Source: Centroberyx gerrardi (lineage: Eukaryota; Chordata; Actinopteri; Beryciformes; Berycidae). Taken from it: DNA of 64,000 nucleotides. The notes beneath the pieces were generated by a model. The model was not told where the DNA came from and searched no databases. It worked only from the letters and a program-made list of their open reading frames with translations. Within the stretch, counting starts at the first letter, position 1. Each line of letters starts with the position of its first letter. The position numbers and the translations under genes were made by a program. Shown piece by piece: positions 41,720 through 55,500 of the stretch. Location of the stretch: the NCBI RefSeq assembly GCF_048128805.1, contig NC_136012.1:7044121-7108120 (forward strand), written 5' to 3'.

Positions 41720-43196
41720 GTGATTTTATCTGTGGGTTTTTTGTTCAGTCTTTCATTGTGAAGGCTGGGAGGATGATTGTTGATGAGACTATATCTCACC
41801 ATAATGGCACTTCACTAGGGTTTTTCTTGACTTAAGTATAGGTGTGTCCTATTGGACCAAAAGCCACTGCTCTTTTCGTCCACCATCCTCTCTTCTGCCT
41901 TAGGAAGACAGTACAGTATTGTTTTTTTGTCATCATTTTTATCAATTTACTCCACACATGCCCTTTGTCTCCTTCCAGAAAGTAACTTGGAGAAAATATG
42001 GGGAAATTGGCACATGGCAACATCATAGATGACATGCCAATACACATCTTACATTCTCATTCACTTTCAAGTGATTGAATTTTGTCATATAGTGATTGAA
42101 GAATGGGACGTTTTCCTTAGGAATTAGCAGATAAATCAACTAAACTAGTTAATCCATTACAAGAATAAGTCTGACAATCACCAGGACATTTTGGCCCAGG
42201 AACAAGTGAAAGCTGTGTGGAGGTGAGATGGTAAAACGATTCCTTCATGCGTCTGATGAAACGTAAATGGTGATGAATAAGGCCAGTTTTTCAAGTATGT
42301 ACAGTCCTTCATTGCTCTGTACATTTTGTTCTTTGTAATGGACCTTTCCTTTTTGTGGTTTAAATACAGTGCTTATCTCTGCAGCCTAATGTGAATACAA
42401 GCTACAAGGCAAAGGTTGAATGAATTGACATTTCTGATGGATTTCCAGGCAGATGATGCACCGCAACCTGAGTCATTTCCAGGAGCGTGTGATTAAATCA
42501 GTGGACAGTCATATGTTTAAGAGTCAGTATGACGACAAGGCTATGATCAGTTTTTTCGTTTTAATCCATTTCAACCCTTTATCAGCACATCAGCAATGTC
42601 TCAGTCTTTGTTTGGCTGCACATAGCACCCCTATTGATTTCAGTACCATCAAAAGAACTTGTTAATGATAACCAACCAGTAATCTCTCCATTTACCTGGG
42701 ATCTGGGAATTAAAAGAATCTGATACTGATGGACTGACATCACTTTGCTGTTTTCAACAGTGTAAACAGAGCCGTAGAGTTATGTACATCTTTGGAAATG
42801 TTTTATTTCCTACACGAGAGACTGATAAAGCTTGGCACAGACATTTTGAGGGCAATATACAGAATGCTCCAGGCATGAAACAGTATTAGTCAAATTGTAC
42901 ACAGTATTTTTCCCTTATTGGTTACACATGCCTCGACTCAAATGCCAGTCATTTCAAATGCCAGTCATTCTCAGCGTAAGAGAACTGTCAAAACAGAACA
43001 GCATGACGGTAAACATGTATGCGAACTCTGCCCAATATAAAAACGCAAATATATACAGTAAAATGACAGCCATAACCATAGAACAGGGCAATCAAATATT
43101 TCATTAATGCAGTATAGGAAGCCTACTGTTTCCGCGTGCGCGCAAATCAAGTTCAAGTGGTTGCGATATGCAAGATGCTCTAGTAAACAAACCCCT
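41720..43196. other. Convergent intergenic region smim19 / PLD gene, with PLD 3' UTR
   Basis: The minus-strand AATAAA complement (TTTATT at 42802-42807) would give the PLD transcript a 3' UTR of about 400 nt. The remainder has no exon-like sequence. Confidence 0.5.
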
Positions 43197-46100
43197 TCAG
43201 TGTCGGTGGTGAGGGCAAACGTCCACGTCGCCATCGGAGAGCGCGACGGCGTACTGTGAGCTCCAGTCTCGGAGGAAGAGCTGCTCTACCTGGCTCTGTA
43301 GAGTCGACTGGCCTTTGCCAACTGCCGAGCCGGTCTGGTTCACCACCAAGCCCACACCGGCCGTGTGGGTGAAGTAGTTCTCCGACCAGTTGGACGTCCC
43401 TGTGGACAGAGCAGCACACACACACACACACACAAGTTAGTTTGCACTGGGTAGAGCCAAGGTTAGTGTCACTTCTAGTACTTGATACTCTTTAAGATGT
43501 GATGAAGATGCAACAGGGAGCTTCTTCTAAGCTTCTGATTCTAACAATTTATTCCTTTAGGAGTTAACCAAAGTAACAGGATTATGAAATAACAAAGTTA
43601 ACTTATTTTGCATTTCAGCTATGATAGCCATAGTTATCGTTGGTTTGGGGAAGCCTTCATTCGGTTCTCACACAGCTCAGTTTACATTCTCACCACCACA
43701 TTATGGACCACAGTGGAAACAAGTCTCTGGATTTATAATAATATTCTTGATGTTATTTATGCTTTAAGCATTTTTTAAGTTTTCAACTAAATCAAATCAA
43801 ATAATAACCTGTCTACAGTCACTTTAACCCACAAATGAGATGACTGAACTGGATGGATGATGGGCATGCGCTCATCGTTTTAAATGCGCTGACTTGGCCA
43901 ATTAGGAATGGGTCACAGAAGTTGTGTGCCATGAAAATTGTGTGTGTAATAATATATCAATATACTGAGGGGTTTGTAATAGTATGCAATTTTTGCTCTA
44001 TCCTGCTGAGTTTCAGCTAGTGGTGAAAATTATCTGCTGGACTTTTAAAAGCCAGTAGCAATCAAGTTGAGCCGAGACTTATCATGGATATGGATCTTTC
44101 CTCAAAGCTTATTGAAATGAAACCTTAATGCACATTTTAAATGTAGTGGAGGGATATCATAGTATAGCCAAATAATCTACCATTGCCACTGTAATTTACT
44201 TTCTCAATGTTTGGATTTATGTTTAAGCGTTGTGCATGGGTCTATGACATGATAGAGGATAATATTTCAGCTAAATTGCAGCTAAAACCCTTTAACTGTT
44301 TCCAACACCAGATCCTAGGTGGTTCAATGTAAAAAAAGTGTGGATGTGATGGTTTGAAGAGCCAAAACAGCTCTCAAAACATTTCAAACGCTGAGTGTGT
44401 ATGAGGCGTTGCTGTGTGTATAGTGACAGCGTACCGATATAGACGACTCTGTCGGTCACCATGTACTTGGCGTGATTGACTCGTGCAAACGGAATCTTGC
44501 TCTGCTCCGATGTTGAAGGCACCACAAACACTTTCTGCACAAACACAGAAACTAAGGTTAGCACAGTGAAAAGCAAGACAATCACCAATCAGAATCAACT
44601 TCTTATAGTTCCAGTCATTTTGTTGTCTGTTGAAACAGGACATGTCACTATTGTGCTAAGTGCAATATAGGAATTCACAGAGTCTAGGTATTAACAGTCA
44701 AAAAAAGCAAGTGTGCTCTGTGTTGATGTGGCAGTAAAGAGCTCACTTGGTCTGTTTCAGCTGTTTGAGTGAGCATTTTGTCAACATTTTTATTCATGTA
44801 AACACTCCAGGCATCAAATTTTCAGACAATAAAACATCCAACACACCACGTTGATGTCACATTTGAGTGGAGGCCTGTTGAGCACCAGCAGGGACTGCAG
44901 GAAGACGAACATGGCGGCTGGCGAGTGCTGCCAGCAGCTGACCAGGAGCTTGACCTCCACTCCTCTGGTGCAGGCTGCAGCACGCAGGGCCGAGTCGATG
45001 GCAGGCCAGAACCTGAGAGCAGGAAACCAACACACTTTATTGTATCAAAGCTTTCGGTAGGCAACGCTTTCTAGGTGGTCAGCTGACACAAATAAGTCTG
45101 TAAGAATAACAGCGAATGTACATAAGAATGCAGTAGTAAACACTCTTGGTGTGTGAGTTGAATGTAGCCAGTCACCTGAGTGGCTGTGTGTACTGAGACA
45201 GAGGAAGATAGTCCATAACAGAGATGTGAATGAACTTCTGGGCGTCGGCGATGACAGAGAGGATGGAGGTGAGGTCGTCTGCGCGGCCGCGGGCTGAAAT
45301 CTGTGGAGGGGCGCTCTGAAACCAGACACACAGGATCACAGGAGGAACTGGGGAGACTGGATCACAACTAAGTACCGTCAGATCGGTTTCACGGAAGTGA
45401 ATTTGAAACGGTTCCGTGCGTAATTTGTTCACCAAATCAGAATAGGGAAAATGCCAAGAACTTTTTAATGCCATTTACAATGACATATAAATACAATTTT
45501 GCAATCGAGATAAATGTAATGACATTAAAACATAACTTTGACCCAATCAAAATATAGATCTGCATGACTAGGCTGATTTCCCACCTGAAAAAAAGAAAAA
45601 AAACAAAAAAAAAAACTGTCCTGTACAGATTTCTGACACACTGACTAAGTAATGTTCACATTTAGACTGAACCACTCATCTACCCAAAATAGAGTAAAAA
45701 GAAGAATGTTGCACTGAATGTTGTTATTTTTCATTCTTATTCAGATTACCACAATTTAGGTTACACCTCTCCGCTTGAGGTGCTTATATGTGATTAATTA
45801 ATTGGGAATATATATAATACATTTCATAAAGATGATTATGATTTATCTTTATTGAATGTACATTTTGTCAATGTCTTTAGTGTAAATTGTGAAATAGGTC
45901 TTAAATAGCTAAAAACAATCCACTTCCTACAAAAAGCAGTGGAATTGGCTTTAGTAGCACTGAACTTACAGACAGGTAGACGTGTGCAGGCACTCCGTTG
46001 AACTTGAGCCGCAGGGGCTGCTGGGAGCTGGACAGGGCAGAGAGGCGGGCAGGCCAGTAAGGGGGCAGGGAACCATTCACCCCACCGCCGATGTTCCAGT

Positions 46101-49100
46101 ACACCCCAAAGATTCGAGACGCGTCCAGAGCCAGGCAGCTGCAGTCCTCCACTGACAGCCCAACCTCCTTCACCTGGGTTAAACAAACATCAGAGTGTGC
46201 GTGTTCATTCTGTCACAGCTTCATATTTTAATCAGTGCTTCAGCATTCTGACACAAAACCCACCCTACTCTCTAAAATCCCATTGGGATGTAGCCTAAAT
46301 ATCTTGATATCAGATATAACAGTAAAAAGAGGTCAAATGAGAATAATTTTGAAGAGAAAATCTTATACAAATTGCATAACTACAACCTAAAGATCAAGTA
46401 TGAATACACATGAGTATGATAATGACACAAACACAAACTTTGTATATTCTGGTATTCTAAATCCTCACATACATTTCTTGATTTTCCTTTGCATTTAGCA
46501 TACTTTGATATATTTGGATGGAATATATGCAAAGTACTATAAAATAGAAAGAACAAAGCAAACATTAACAAAAACTTGCACTGCTGACTCCATTCAGTTG
46601 ATACAGCACTACCCTATGTAAGAGTAATATTATCATAAAAATACAAATGAATAACACTATAGGCTTGACAGTTCACCCAACAATTCCATGACAGCTAAGT
46701 ACACAAAGTGAAAACAGACCCTGCTGTCTGTTTAGGTGCTCTGATCACAAATGTTCAATCGCCTTTTGCCTTTAATCTAGACTATGGAACAATCAGACAA
46801 CATGTCTATACCTTTTCATAGCCACTCTAAGCATGGTCACTGCTTAGCCTTAGACCATACCTGGCTTAGAGAGCGCCAGTCCATGTTGGCGCTACCCACA
46901 TAGAGGTGCTTTTGATCCACCACCCACAGCTTGGTGTGGACGATACCTCCAGTCACGGACTGGAGATCTACCTCTCGGATCTCTGCACCTGAGAAACACA
47001 TAATGAGCGATGAAACCCCCCGACACAATTTCTGTGTTGCTCTCAAGTTCGATTTGTCTCTTACTGTGGGTGGAGAAATCTCCATACTGATGCCAGAATG
47101 TCATGTGGAATAGGGCAAATCTACAGGGTCTCAAATAGTGGGGATGTTGCAGCCCCACTTTGTGATTTAGGCTGATAAGACGGGTGCATTTCTACATGAA
47201 AACCTTGCCTAGTGCAGCTTTAATTTGGGGCACACACAACAACAGTAAGACCACACAATGAGCTCCACAAAGACAGTAGATTGTACCTGTGGCAGCCAAT
47301 TCCGCTGTGTCCCGAATTGAAGTCTGGGGGGCGTTGACGGCAATCTGAAGTTTCACACCTTTGGATTCAAGTCGCATCAGCTGCTCAAAGACCTTTCTTC
47401 CCTGCAAAACGTATAGGAATCATATCACACATATTAGGTGTTTATAAAGTACTGGGATTCAGGTGAAGTGACTACAAGACCAAGGCATGCCACTGTACTG
47501 ACCTGAGAGTCAGTGGGCTCGGTGAGCTCCAAATCGGTGGCTCGGAGCGTGAAGTAGAAAGCGGCGATGTGGACCGAGCTGTTGGCCTTGCCCAGCAGAC
47601 TGAGCCAGCTGTCTGAGATGCTCGGCAGGGACGAGGGAGCAGATGGGTAAAGACCCTCGGGGATGCTCTCCACCAGACGCACTCTAAACGGGAGAGAGAG
47701 AGAGCAACTCAAGATACAACATTCATACGCCACATTCAATCCAGGCAGCACCTCAGATAAGGACCGGTCAGGTTTTTAAGAAGCCTATCTGGTTTAACAT
47801 GAACTGGGAGTACTTACATGACCACAACCTTGGTGTAACAGTGGCAAAATCCACACTCTTTAATAAAAAATGTAATATTTTGCCTCTTAAATATGTATGA
47901 TTTCATGTCACACACCTTTTGGTAGGAAACACTAAAAGACTGGAAACTGCATCGAAGAGTGAGTGTCTGGACTTAAACACTGTTACATTAAATCCTGGAC
48001 TGACTGGGGAAATCTGGGCAGGGAAAGTGAATGAGTAACACTCTCCCCTTCCTCAACAACTAGCAGCAAGGAAACTAAACCTCCCAACTGCTCCAGTGGA
48101 GCTGCTCAGTGGGCTACAGTAGAAGACTGTGGTTGTACTGGCGTAGAACTGAATGAAGGGTGTTGCTCCACCCAGAAAGCAGCTGTGTCAGTGTTTTGGT
48201 TATTGGAATGTTAGAAGTATGAAATACAAATTATTAGCATCTGTTAACAATGCTAGTGAAAGACAGTCAGACTGAAAAGCATTTTTTTTCAAGATCATAT
48301 TCAAATCCTACAATATAATAATGCTATGAAACAGGAAAGGGTTTAGAATGTATTACCGCATGTGGTTTTTCAGAGAAAGGGTTAGTTTTGCGAAGATATT
48401 CTGCCTCCAATTTCTCAAAACCAAAAGCCTGAGAAATAGTTTTGGGATTTTTTTTTCCCAATAGAATAAAAGGACTCTCTGTTCATGATAAAAATCACAT
48501 ACATCACATACTCTCCTGAAAAACCACAAATAGCCTGGTAACTATGGTGACTTCCACAGCTTCTAATTTGTATAACACTCTAAAGAACAAAACAGATTGG
48601 ATTTAGTGACACTTTGTTGATATTTTCTCACCGACAATCAGAGCTACAAGGCTCTGGTATTAGGCCAAAGCCCTCCAGCCAGTGCAGCTCCAGCTGAGCC
48701 ATGAGGTGGGCCACGGACATGGGGAGCCCGTAGTGCCAGACATGCTGACCAAACCCTCCGAAAAGCAGCAAGGTGGTGGGCAGAAGGCAGAAGAGGGCGA
48801 AACTGGAGCATGCCGAGCTCTGCAAAATACAGAAGCAGAACTGATGTTATATAGCTTCATCAAGAGATGGGGAAAAGCCATCGCCACAACTTGACAAGAG
48901 ACTGGGAAACAGTTTAGGATTGTATTGCATTCCATAGCTATTACAGCAGGGTGTGGTCAAATTCCATTTTATATGACTGACTTTGTTAGACTGCTACAAG
49001 GCCAAGAGAAAGAAACCAATATCATAGACATTAATGGAATCTATTAGCCAAATAGAACAGCACAACTCACCTTTGCTGACTGGCTTGACTTAGCTTTGGC

Positions 49101-51495
49101 TGGTTTGTTTGGTACTGCAGGAGAGGTTGATTCATCCGTATCTGCGCTTTTCTCTGCAAGACTTGAGGACTTTGAGGGAGCGCTCCCCTGGCCTGTATAC
49201 TGTTCATGATGGACCTTCACTTCCTCTGATTCATGGACACTCCCAACACCGGACTCTTCGCCTGCCGAATCATCTACGCACTGAACGTCTGATGATGACC
49301 CGTCATCCTCTTCGGCTACGAGACTAGACTTCGTCGGCTCCACCTCCCATGGCGGTTCTTCATCCGCGATAGCCTTCACCTGGCTCAGCTTCTCCTCGTC
49401 CGCCTGACCCTGCCTGATCTCTTCAGGCTCTGATCTCGCATTGTCACCGGAGCCGGCGAGGCTAATCCTGCTTTCGACCTTGTCCTCGCCCTTCTCTCCC
49501 GCGTCTTCCTGCGGCGTCTGGCTGAGGAAGTCCTCGTGGAAGTCCTCCTCGTCTGGGGTGATGTCGGCTTCTTTTTCCGAGGCGTAGTCCCCTAGCTCTA
49601 CCCTGAGGGCGGGCCTAGGGCTTACGGTCATGAGAAGGTGCTGCGCAGACTCAGACTCCTCTGTCCAACTCTTGGGTGTAGAAATTAGGGAGCTGTGGGC
49701 TGACGCGGCGGCTTGTTCTGCGTTGCTGAAGGAAGAAGGGGCTTCAGGGCCGACTTTGGGGAGGCGGACTGACGGTAGAGGAAGTGCCGTTTCTCTGACA
49801 CCGGGCAGTTTGGACTTCAAAACCTCCACGCCTCCACCTCCGGCTTTTTCGGGAGGCTGCGCCACATGGCTGATGGCATCTTTTTTGGAAAGAGGCAGCT
49901 CCGTGTTGTGGCTGCCGCCGGTGGGTCGTTTTTTGCCGCTGTGAAAAGTAGGGATTCGAGAGACAGGTGTCTTCCCACTTTTGCGGCTCATGTCTTCTTT
50001 CTCCTCAAGCTCTTGTTTTGCAGCGTCCTCTTCAGGTCTGAGACGGTCCAACAGGACACTACAGGACTTCAACTCCTGAGGAAAAGATAACTTTACTAAA
50101 ATTGTGCTATTGTAGAAAAAAAAATGTATCTCCTGTATCTATGAAAACAATTTGTCTATGTATCATCCCTCTAAGCACAGGCTTAGAGGGGGTGCCCTCT
50201 AACCCAGAGACTGAAAATAGAACTAACACCTGCAATAACCTAGTTCAGTATAACATAAAAATGTTTGTTTTGGTGATAATTTCTTAGTGTATTTTTAAAG
50301 TGCTGCTAGGCCACATGGAATGCTGTGATGTAACTACAGTTCTATGTGTTTAATTTGCTGCATTATCTATTTTACTGGATGCAACTGCATTGAGGCTTGT
50401 CACCAGCGTTTATGTGTGGCTCAAAAGCATAGTAAATAAGATCTAGATACTTCTGCACTAGCATGCATATGTTTCCTGATGATTATATGCTGCAGGCACA
50501 GAGACATAACATCATTTGTCTAGCCAGGGGACAAAATAAATAATAGGTCTGCCACACCCAGACATCTAGGTAGCTACGCATTTCTTTGTCCATACATAAC
50601 AACATCTGTCCACAAAAGGTTCCTTTGTTTAGGCTCTCTGCCAGTGACAATAAAGTCCCAACTTACAGCACTTGTCCCCTCAGCTACTTCCTCTTCCAGC
50701 TGAGGTGGGGGACTCTCATCTCTCTCCATCACTTGGCTCTGCACAGACTCAGTGTCTGACTCATCCGTCTCCTGGGAGGATCAGATCATTCATATTCTCA
50801 GTAATGAGCAAGCAAAGGTCTAACGATAAAGCATCACTAAATTATGGAATTCCACGTTGGGATAAGAAACTTCAGGAAACTGTAATGGCTGTATCATGAC
50901 TCATCACCATACAATGGTAAAGAAAACAAAAAAAAAAAAGTAAAAGAAATGATTAATTAAACAGGCAAATATTTCTGTCAACTTATTCACATAAAATGCA
51001 CTCCCAGTGCTTTGATGAATCAAAACTTACCATGATGTATTACCGTTACCTTGCTGGTAGTAAGTTAGCAGCAATTGGCTGGACGCAGTGGTTCACATCC
51101 ACGATAAAACAAACCAATCTTTTATTAGCTAAGCTAAGGTTAGATAATTAAAAGTGATGATAGTTACCTAGCTATAGAGGCAGCTACTATGACTATGCAG
51201 CAAATGGCAAGCTGCTTTCTAGGCACTCTTCCTCAGTCTTTTTCTTTCCCTTCTCTCTGGAGTTAGCCAGCTAACGTTAGCGAGCAAGCTACGTGGCTGT
51301 GAATTTTCAGTACAGTGTGGAGGAAGAGAGGAGGCGGAAAAGCTTAGCAATAAAAATACCCACCTCCACTAACGTAGGTCTACCATGCAGGCGCGTAGAC
51401 CTCCTCGGTTTTGAACCCTCTGTTTTTGGTCCCTCGTCCGCCTGAACGGCAGAGTTGAGATGGATGGATTTTCTTGTTCGTAGTACCATCGGCAT
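43197..51495 (-). CDS. PLD3/PLD4-like phospholipase D family protein with long N-terminal extension
   Basis: Twelve phase-consistent coding exons: 51495-51364, 50771-50667, 50075-49071, 48819-48632, 47683-47503, 47401-47287, 46988-46861, 46173-45970, 45315-45176, 45012-44847, 44534-44435, 43399-43197; 888 residues. Residues about 1-414 are acidic, low-complexity and basic at the start ([21 protein letters not shown]). One transmembrane segment follows (about 418-440, [18 protein letters not shown]), then a PLD3/4-type luminal domain with both HKD motifs ([16 protein letters not shown]) and family blocks [32 protein letters not shown] and [11 protein letters not shown]. Human PLD3/PLD4 are type II endolysosomal 5' exonucleases with short (~40-residue) cytosolic tails. 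This is a distinct fish family member (zebrafish has a pld7; equivalence not verified). An alternative first exon with ATG at 51033-51031 also splices in phase to exon 2. Confidence 0.88.
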
Positions 51496-51890
51496 CTTCG
51501 GCTACTTTAATGCAGTTCTTAACGGACGAAACGTAACGTAAGAGTAGTTTAGTAACGTAAGACTAATATATACACGTCCCTATGGCGAATAATGACGACG
51601 AGTGATAAACATTGTCTGCATTGGACAACTTGCTATCGTTATGAAATTAACAGTCTCGGTGAATTATGCATAGCCTGCCGGATTTTGTTTTGGTGTTTAG
51701 ACAGTCTCTTGTCAAGAAAAGTAAACAGAAAATTGAAGAAACCGCGATTTCCTGTCGTCGCTGATTGGCGGTTATAATCTAAAATTCTGACTCCGCCTAT
51801 CAGACGTTACGCAGGTTGACAGAATACGGAAGTAGAGGATTACAGTCGTCTGCCGGACTCCTCGACCTAAGCTCAGCATTCAGCTCAAGT
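51496..51890. promoter_or_regulatory. Divergent promoter of the PLD gene and gpr137, with gpr137 exon 1
   Basis: About 340 bp separates the PLD upstream start codon from the gpr137 first exon. CGGAAGT (ETS) lies at 51827-51833. TAACGTAAG occurs at 51533-51541 and 51554-51562. Donor CTCAA^GTAAGG at 51888 closes a non-coding gpr137 exon; the acceptor at 52393 opens exon 2. Confidence 0.55.
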
Positions 51891-52449
51891 AAGGTCTGTT
51901 TTCAGCGTTAAATTATTAATGACAGCTAAAATGTTTAATCTTACTTGCAAGCTAGCAAAGAAAGAAGTGAACGACAGTATGATATAGTTAACATTAACAT
52001 AATTCAACTACAGTTCGCTAATATTTAGCTTAGCTGTGTTGTTAAAGTAACACCACACGACTACTTGTTTTTGTGTTGTTTTGTGCTGTAGTCAAGTGCG
52101 TCAGGGGAATTGCCAGGCACGGGAGACTGTTACGATTAGTCAGTTAAAAAAGTAGCTAACTGTCTACATTTGTATTTGACATGCTGAATTTGGAACACCA
52201 AGACCAGCTAACGTTATCCAACTGAAGTTTTCTTTGATTAATTTAGCTTGTTATGCAATGCTGTGAGAGAGCATCCAGCTATACTGTGACCACTGCATAA
52301 TTTCATAATAAGGCCATTGTATATAGCTAATAACCATCTTAATGTCTGCTTTGTTCATGACCTGTTGACATGTGGATTTGTTTTTGCTCTCAGGTCTCCC
52401 TTGTGAACACTTCAGGCTGAGAAGAGTAGACTATCACTTCTCTACCACA

Positions 52450-52523
52450 ATGGATGGTGCTTCACAGATGCCCCTAACATGGCTTCTTTAACACCACTGC
52501 CTTTTTATTTTGCACGCTTTTAG
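52450..52523 (+). other. Overlapping uORFs in the gpr137 leader
   Basis: Two ATG-to-stop frames precede the main start at 52598: 52450-52491 (13 codons, ends CTT CTT TAA) and 52479-52523 (14 codons). A third, tiny ATG TGC TCC TAA begins just after. All lie in the same exon as the start codon. Confidence 0.6.
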
Positions 52524-52597
52524 ATGTGCTCCTAATAACCCACCTCAAGAGGGAACTCCTCACCACTAAGCCCTGCACTAGGTAGTCCTGCACCCTA

Positions 52598-55500
52598 ATG
52601 GAAGCTCTAGTCACACCAGCTGTTCCTCCCAACTCCTCCACTCCGCCTCCCCCGGTCCCCCTGCGTCCGGCGGTCGCCCCGTCGGTCCAGCTCGGCTTCA
52701 CCATCCTCTACACCGCTCTGTATGCCGGCCTCTTCCTGGTGGTGTACGTCCAGCTCTGGCTTCTCTACCTCTACCGACACAAGAGGTGCAGCTACCAGAG
52801 TGTCTTTCTGTTCCTGTGCCTGTTCTGGGCAGCCCTCCGCACCACCCTGTTCTCCTTTTACTTCCGCAACGCTCTGGAGGCCAATCACCTGCCCGTTCCG
52901 GCCTACTGGCTGCTGTATTGCTTCCCCGTCTGTCTGCAGTTCTTCACGCTCAGCCTTATCAACCTGTACTTTACTCAGGTGAGACTGGTGAGGAAGGAAC
53001 AGGAGTTGTTCTGATGAGGCCACCAGCAGCATTGTGGATGGGCAATACAGCCTTCAGCAGGGATAGGAGCATTGTTTTGATAGCTGTCTCTGTCAAAACT
53101 GATAGCTTATTAAGTCATTTGAAGGACTGAAAACACTGGACAAGCTCATTTTTAGGATGCACAAGTGGCATCTCTGTTGCTTTCACTTTCTTGTTCTCTG
53201 ATGAGTCATCTGTTGCTTATTTTCCTCTCCTGCCACAGGTGTTGCTCAAAGTGAGAGATATGTACAGCTCACAGATGGACAGAGGACTGTAAGTTCCACT
53301 CTACAATAAAGACCTAATGTAAAATAGGCCTTTTTGACATTTCCCCTTGTTTTAACCTTGATTCTCTTGAGATGGAGACTCCTATGTGTGACTTCTGACT
53401 CATTCACTGCTATGGTTTCCTTCTTCCCAAGGTGGATGGCAAGGTGCGCGTACGGCGCGTTGAGCACCGTCTTCCTCTGCGTCAACGTGGTTTGCGCGGC
53501 TCTCGGGGAGCGAGGCGGCTATGGGTCGGGGGAGCGGACCTGGACGCTGGTCCTGGTTCGAGTCCTAGTCAACGACCTGCTCTTCATCCTGGAAGCGGTG
53601 TGCCTGGCCGCCTTGCTGCTGCTTCTGACCCGACACTCGCACTCCACCAGCCCCTACCTGAACAGCAAGGTGCGTCAAGCTACGCCGTTGGTGTCCGTAC
53701 CCCTCCTCAGTAGTTCCTCCAGGTAGTTCCAGGCTAACGGTGTTATTTGTACCTGAGCAGGGGACCACAGTGTGCCGAACGGCAGCGTTGGGGGCAGCGG
53801 TCATCCTGCTGTTTGCCAGCCGGGCCTGCTACAACCTGGCCGTCCTCATTCTCTCCCAGAGCCACCGGGTGGAGTCGTTCGACTTCGACTGGTACAACAT
53901 CTCTGACCAGGTAATCCTCACCTCACCTCACCAGCTAGAACACTGCTACTCATCTAGTGTTTGGGTTAGAGCAACTTTGGCCAGTATAAGACATTGTTCA
54001 GGAGGGAGGGGGGGTAGTGGGGGTTCCCATATTTTTGCCCCAATAGGACAAATTAAGCAATTGGCCAGACCAGAAATCACTTTTGATAATTATGCCATAT
54101 TGTAGAGCAAATACTTTCCCAATTTTCACTTTCTCATTTGGTCATACATTACACCATGCAAAATTAATATAGTTTGCACAGTGACCACTAGGGATATAGA
54201 GCTGCTTCTTTTAATATGAAAGACACTAACCAAAATAACTTAAACAGTCTTACCAGGCGGGTCTCTTGGTAGTCTTATTATAAATTGGGGCCAAAGATCT
54301 GGGCCTTCAATGTATCTTCTAGAAAGGTTAATTTCACAAAGATCAGAACTTGCAGGCCCTGATAGCAGATCCAGGTGGTTCACAGTAAACAGTCCTGTCT
54401 GATGACGATGCCGGTGGACACACACAGCTTCATAACCCCATGCTCTTCTTGCCTCCTCTGTAGGCTGACCTGCGCAGCGAGCTGGGAGACAGGGGCTACC
54501 TGGCCTTCGGCGCCATCCTCTTCATATGGGAACTGCTGCCAACCAGTCTGCTCATTCTCATCTTCAGGGTTCGGCGGCCTGCTCAAGAGGTGGTTAGTGC
54601 GTCTGAAAAACTTTATTGTCCCTTTATCTCTATGGATTATGGCAGTAATAAAGGTCTACTTTCTGTTTGTCTCCCTGTTGGAGTTTCCACATCCACGCGT
54701 TGAGCTGTGTTATTTCTGATCTCCCCAGGTCAGCACCATGGCCATCAACAACAGGGTTCTACCTCGCCCATATTTCTTCGATGACCCTGAAGGGAGCAAT
54801 GATGACTCGCCTGTTCCTTGGTCACGCAGTTCACATCCACACACTAGGTATGTTCAGCACACCCATCCCGGACTTACAGGATTCTTGCTGTCCCAGTGAT
54901 ATCTGCAGTACAGGGCAGGACCTGAAAGTCTTCAAATGTCTCAGATCATATTATCTAAACAGAAGGCCTTGAAAAGTCTTGAATACAGTTGAATAAGGCA
55001 AGTTTTAGAGGTCAAAAAAGGCAATTTCTTGGTATGCTATTCTTCCAGTGAGAAATCAGCCCAGTCATGCAGGCTTACAGTTGTTTTCATGTTCGAGATT
55101 TGTTTGCAAAATTGGTCTTATAATTCATCCTAACTGCCACTAAAATGTCTTAAAGGAGAAATCCACTCTCAGATATTTCTGCGCTGTTATATATCATCAA
55201 ACTATGATATTCAGTGCATTGAAGGAGTTATTTTGTGATGAAGTGTTGTAATTTACCTTTTTGGTGTACCCACTTTCCCTCAACCTTCATCTACATCTGC
55301 TTCCATTAGTGATTTCCTACATTTCCCAGAATGCCTTTCAACATCCCCAGAGAACATGCCTGAACTTCTGAACTTATTGCATTCAGCTGTGGATTGTTGG
55401 TGGAGAGAGCAATAGTGATAGCATAGTAAGAGCAAGAAGTGAGAGTTTTCAGTTGAGAAAAAGTGAAGTGTGAAAAGTCTTCCATGTTCTGTGAAGGAAA

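Noticed and set aside
49630-49944. 104-codon plus-strand ORF antisense to the PLD N-terminal exon
   Set aside because: Shadow frame of a long open exon; no splice, promoter or family evidence.
52607-53032. 141-codon antisense ORF over gpr137 exon 2
   Set aside because: Shadow of a GC-rich coding exon; no independent signals.
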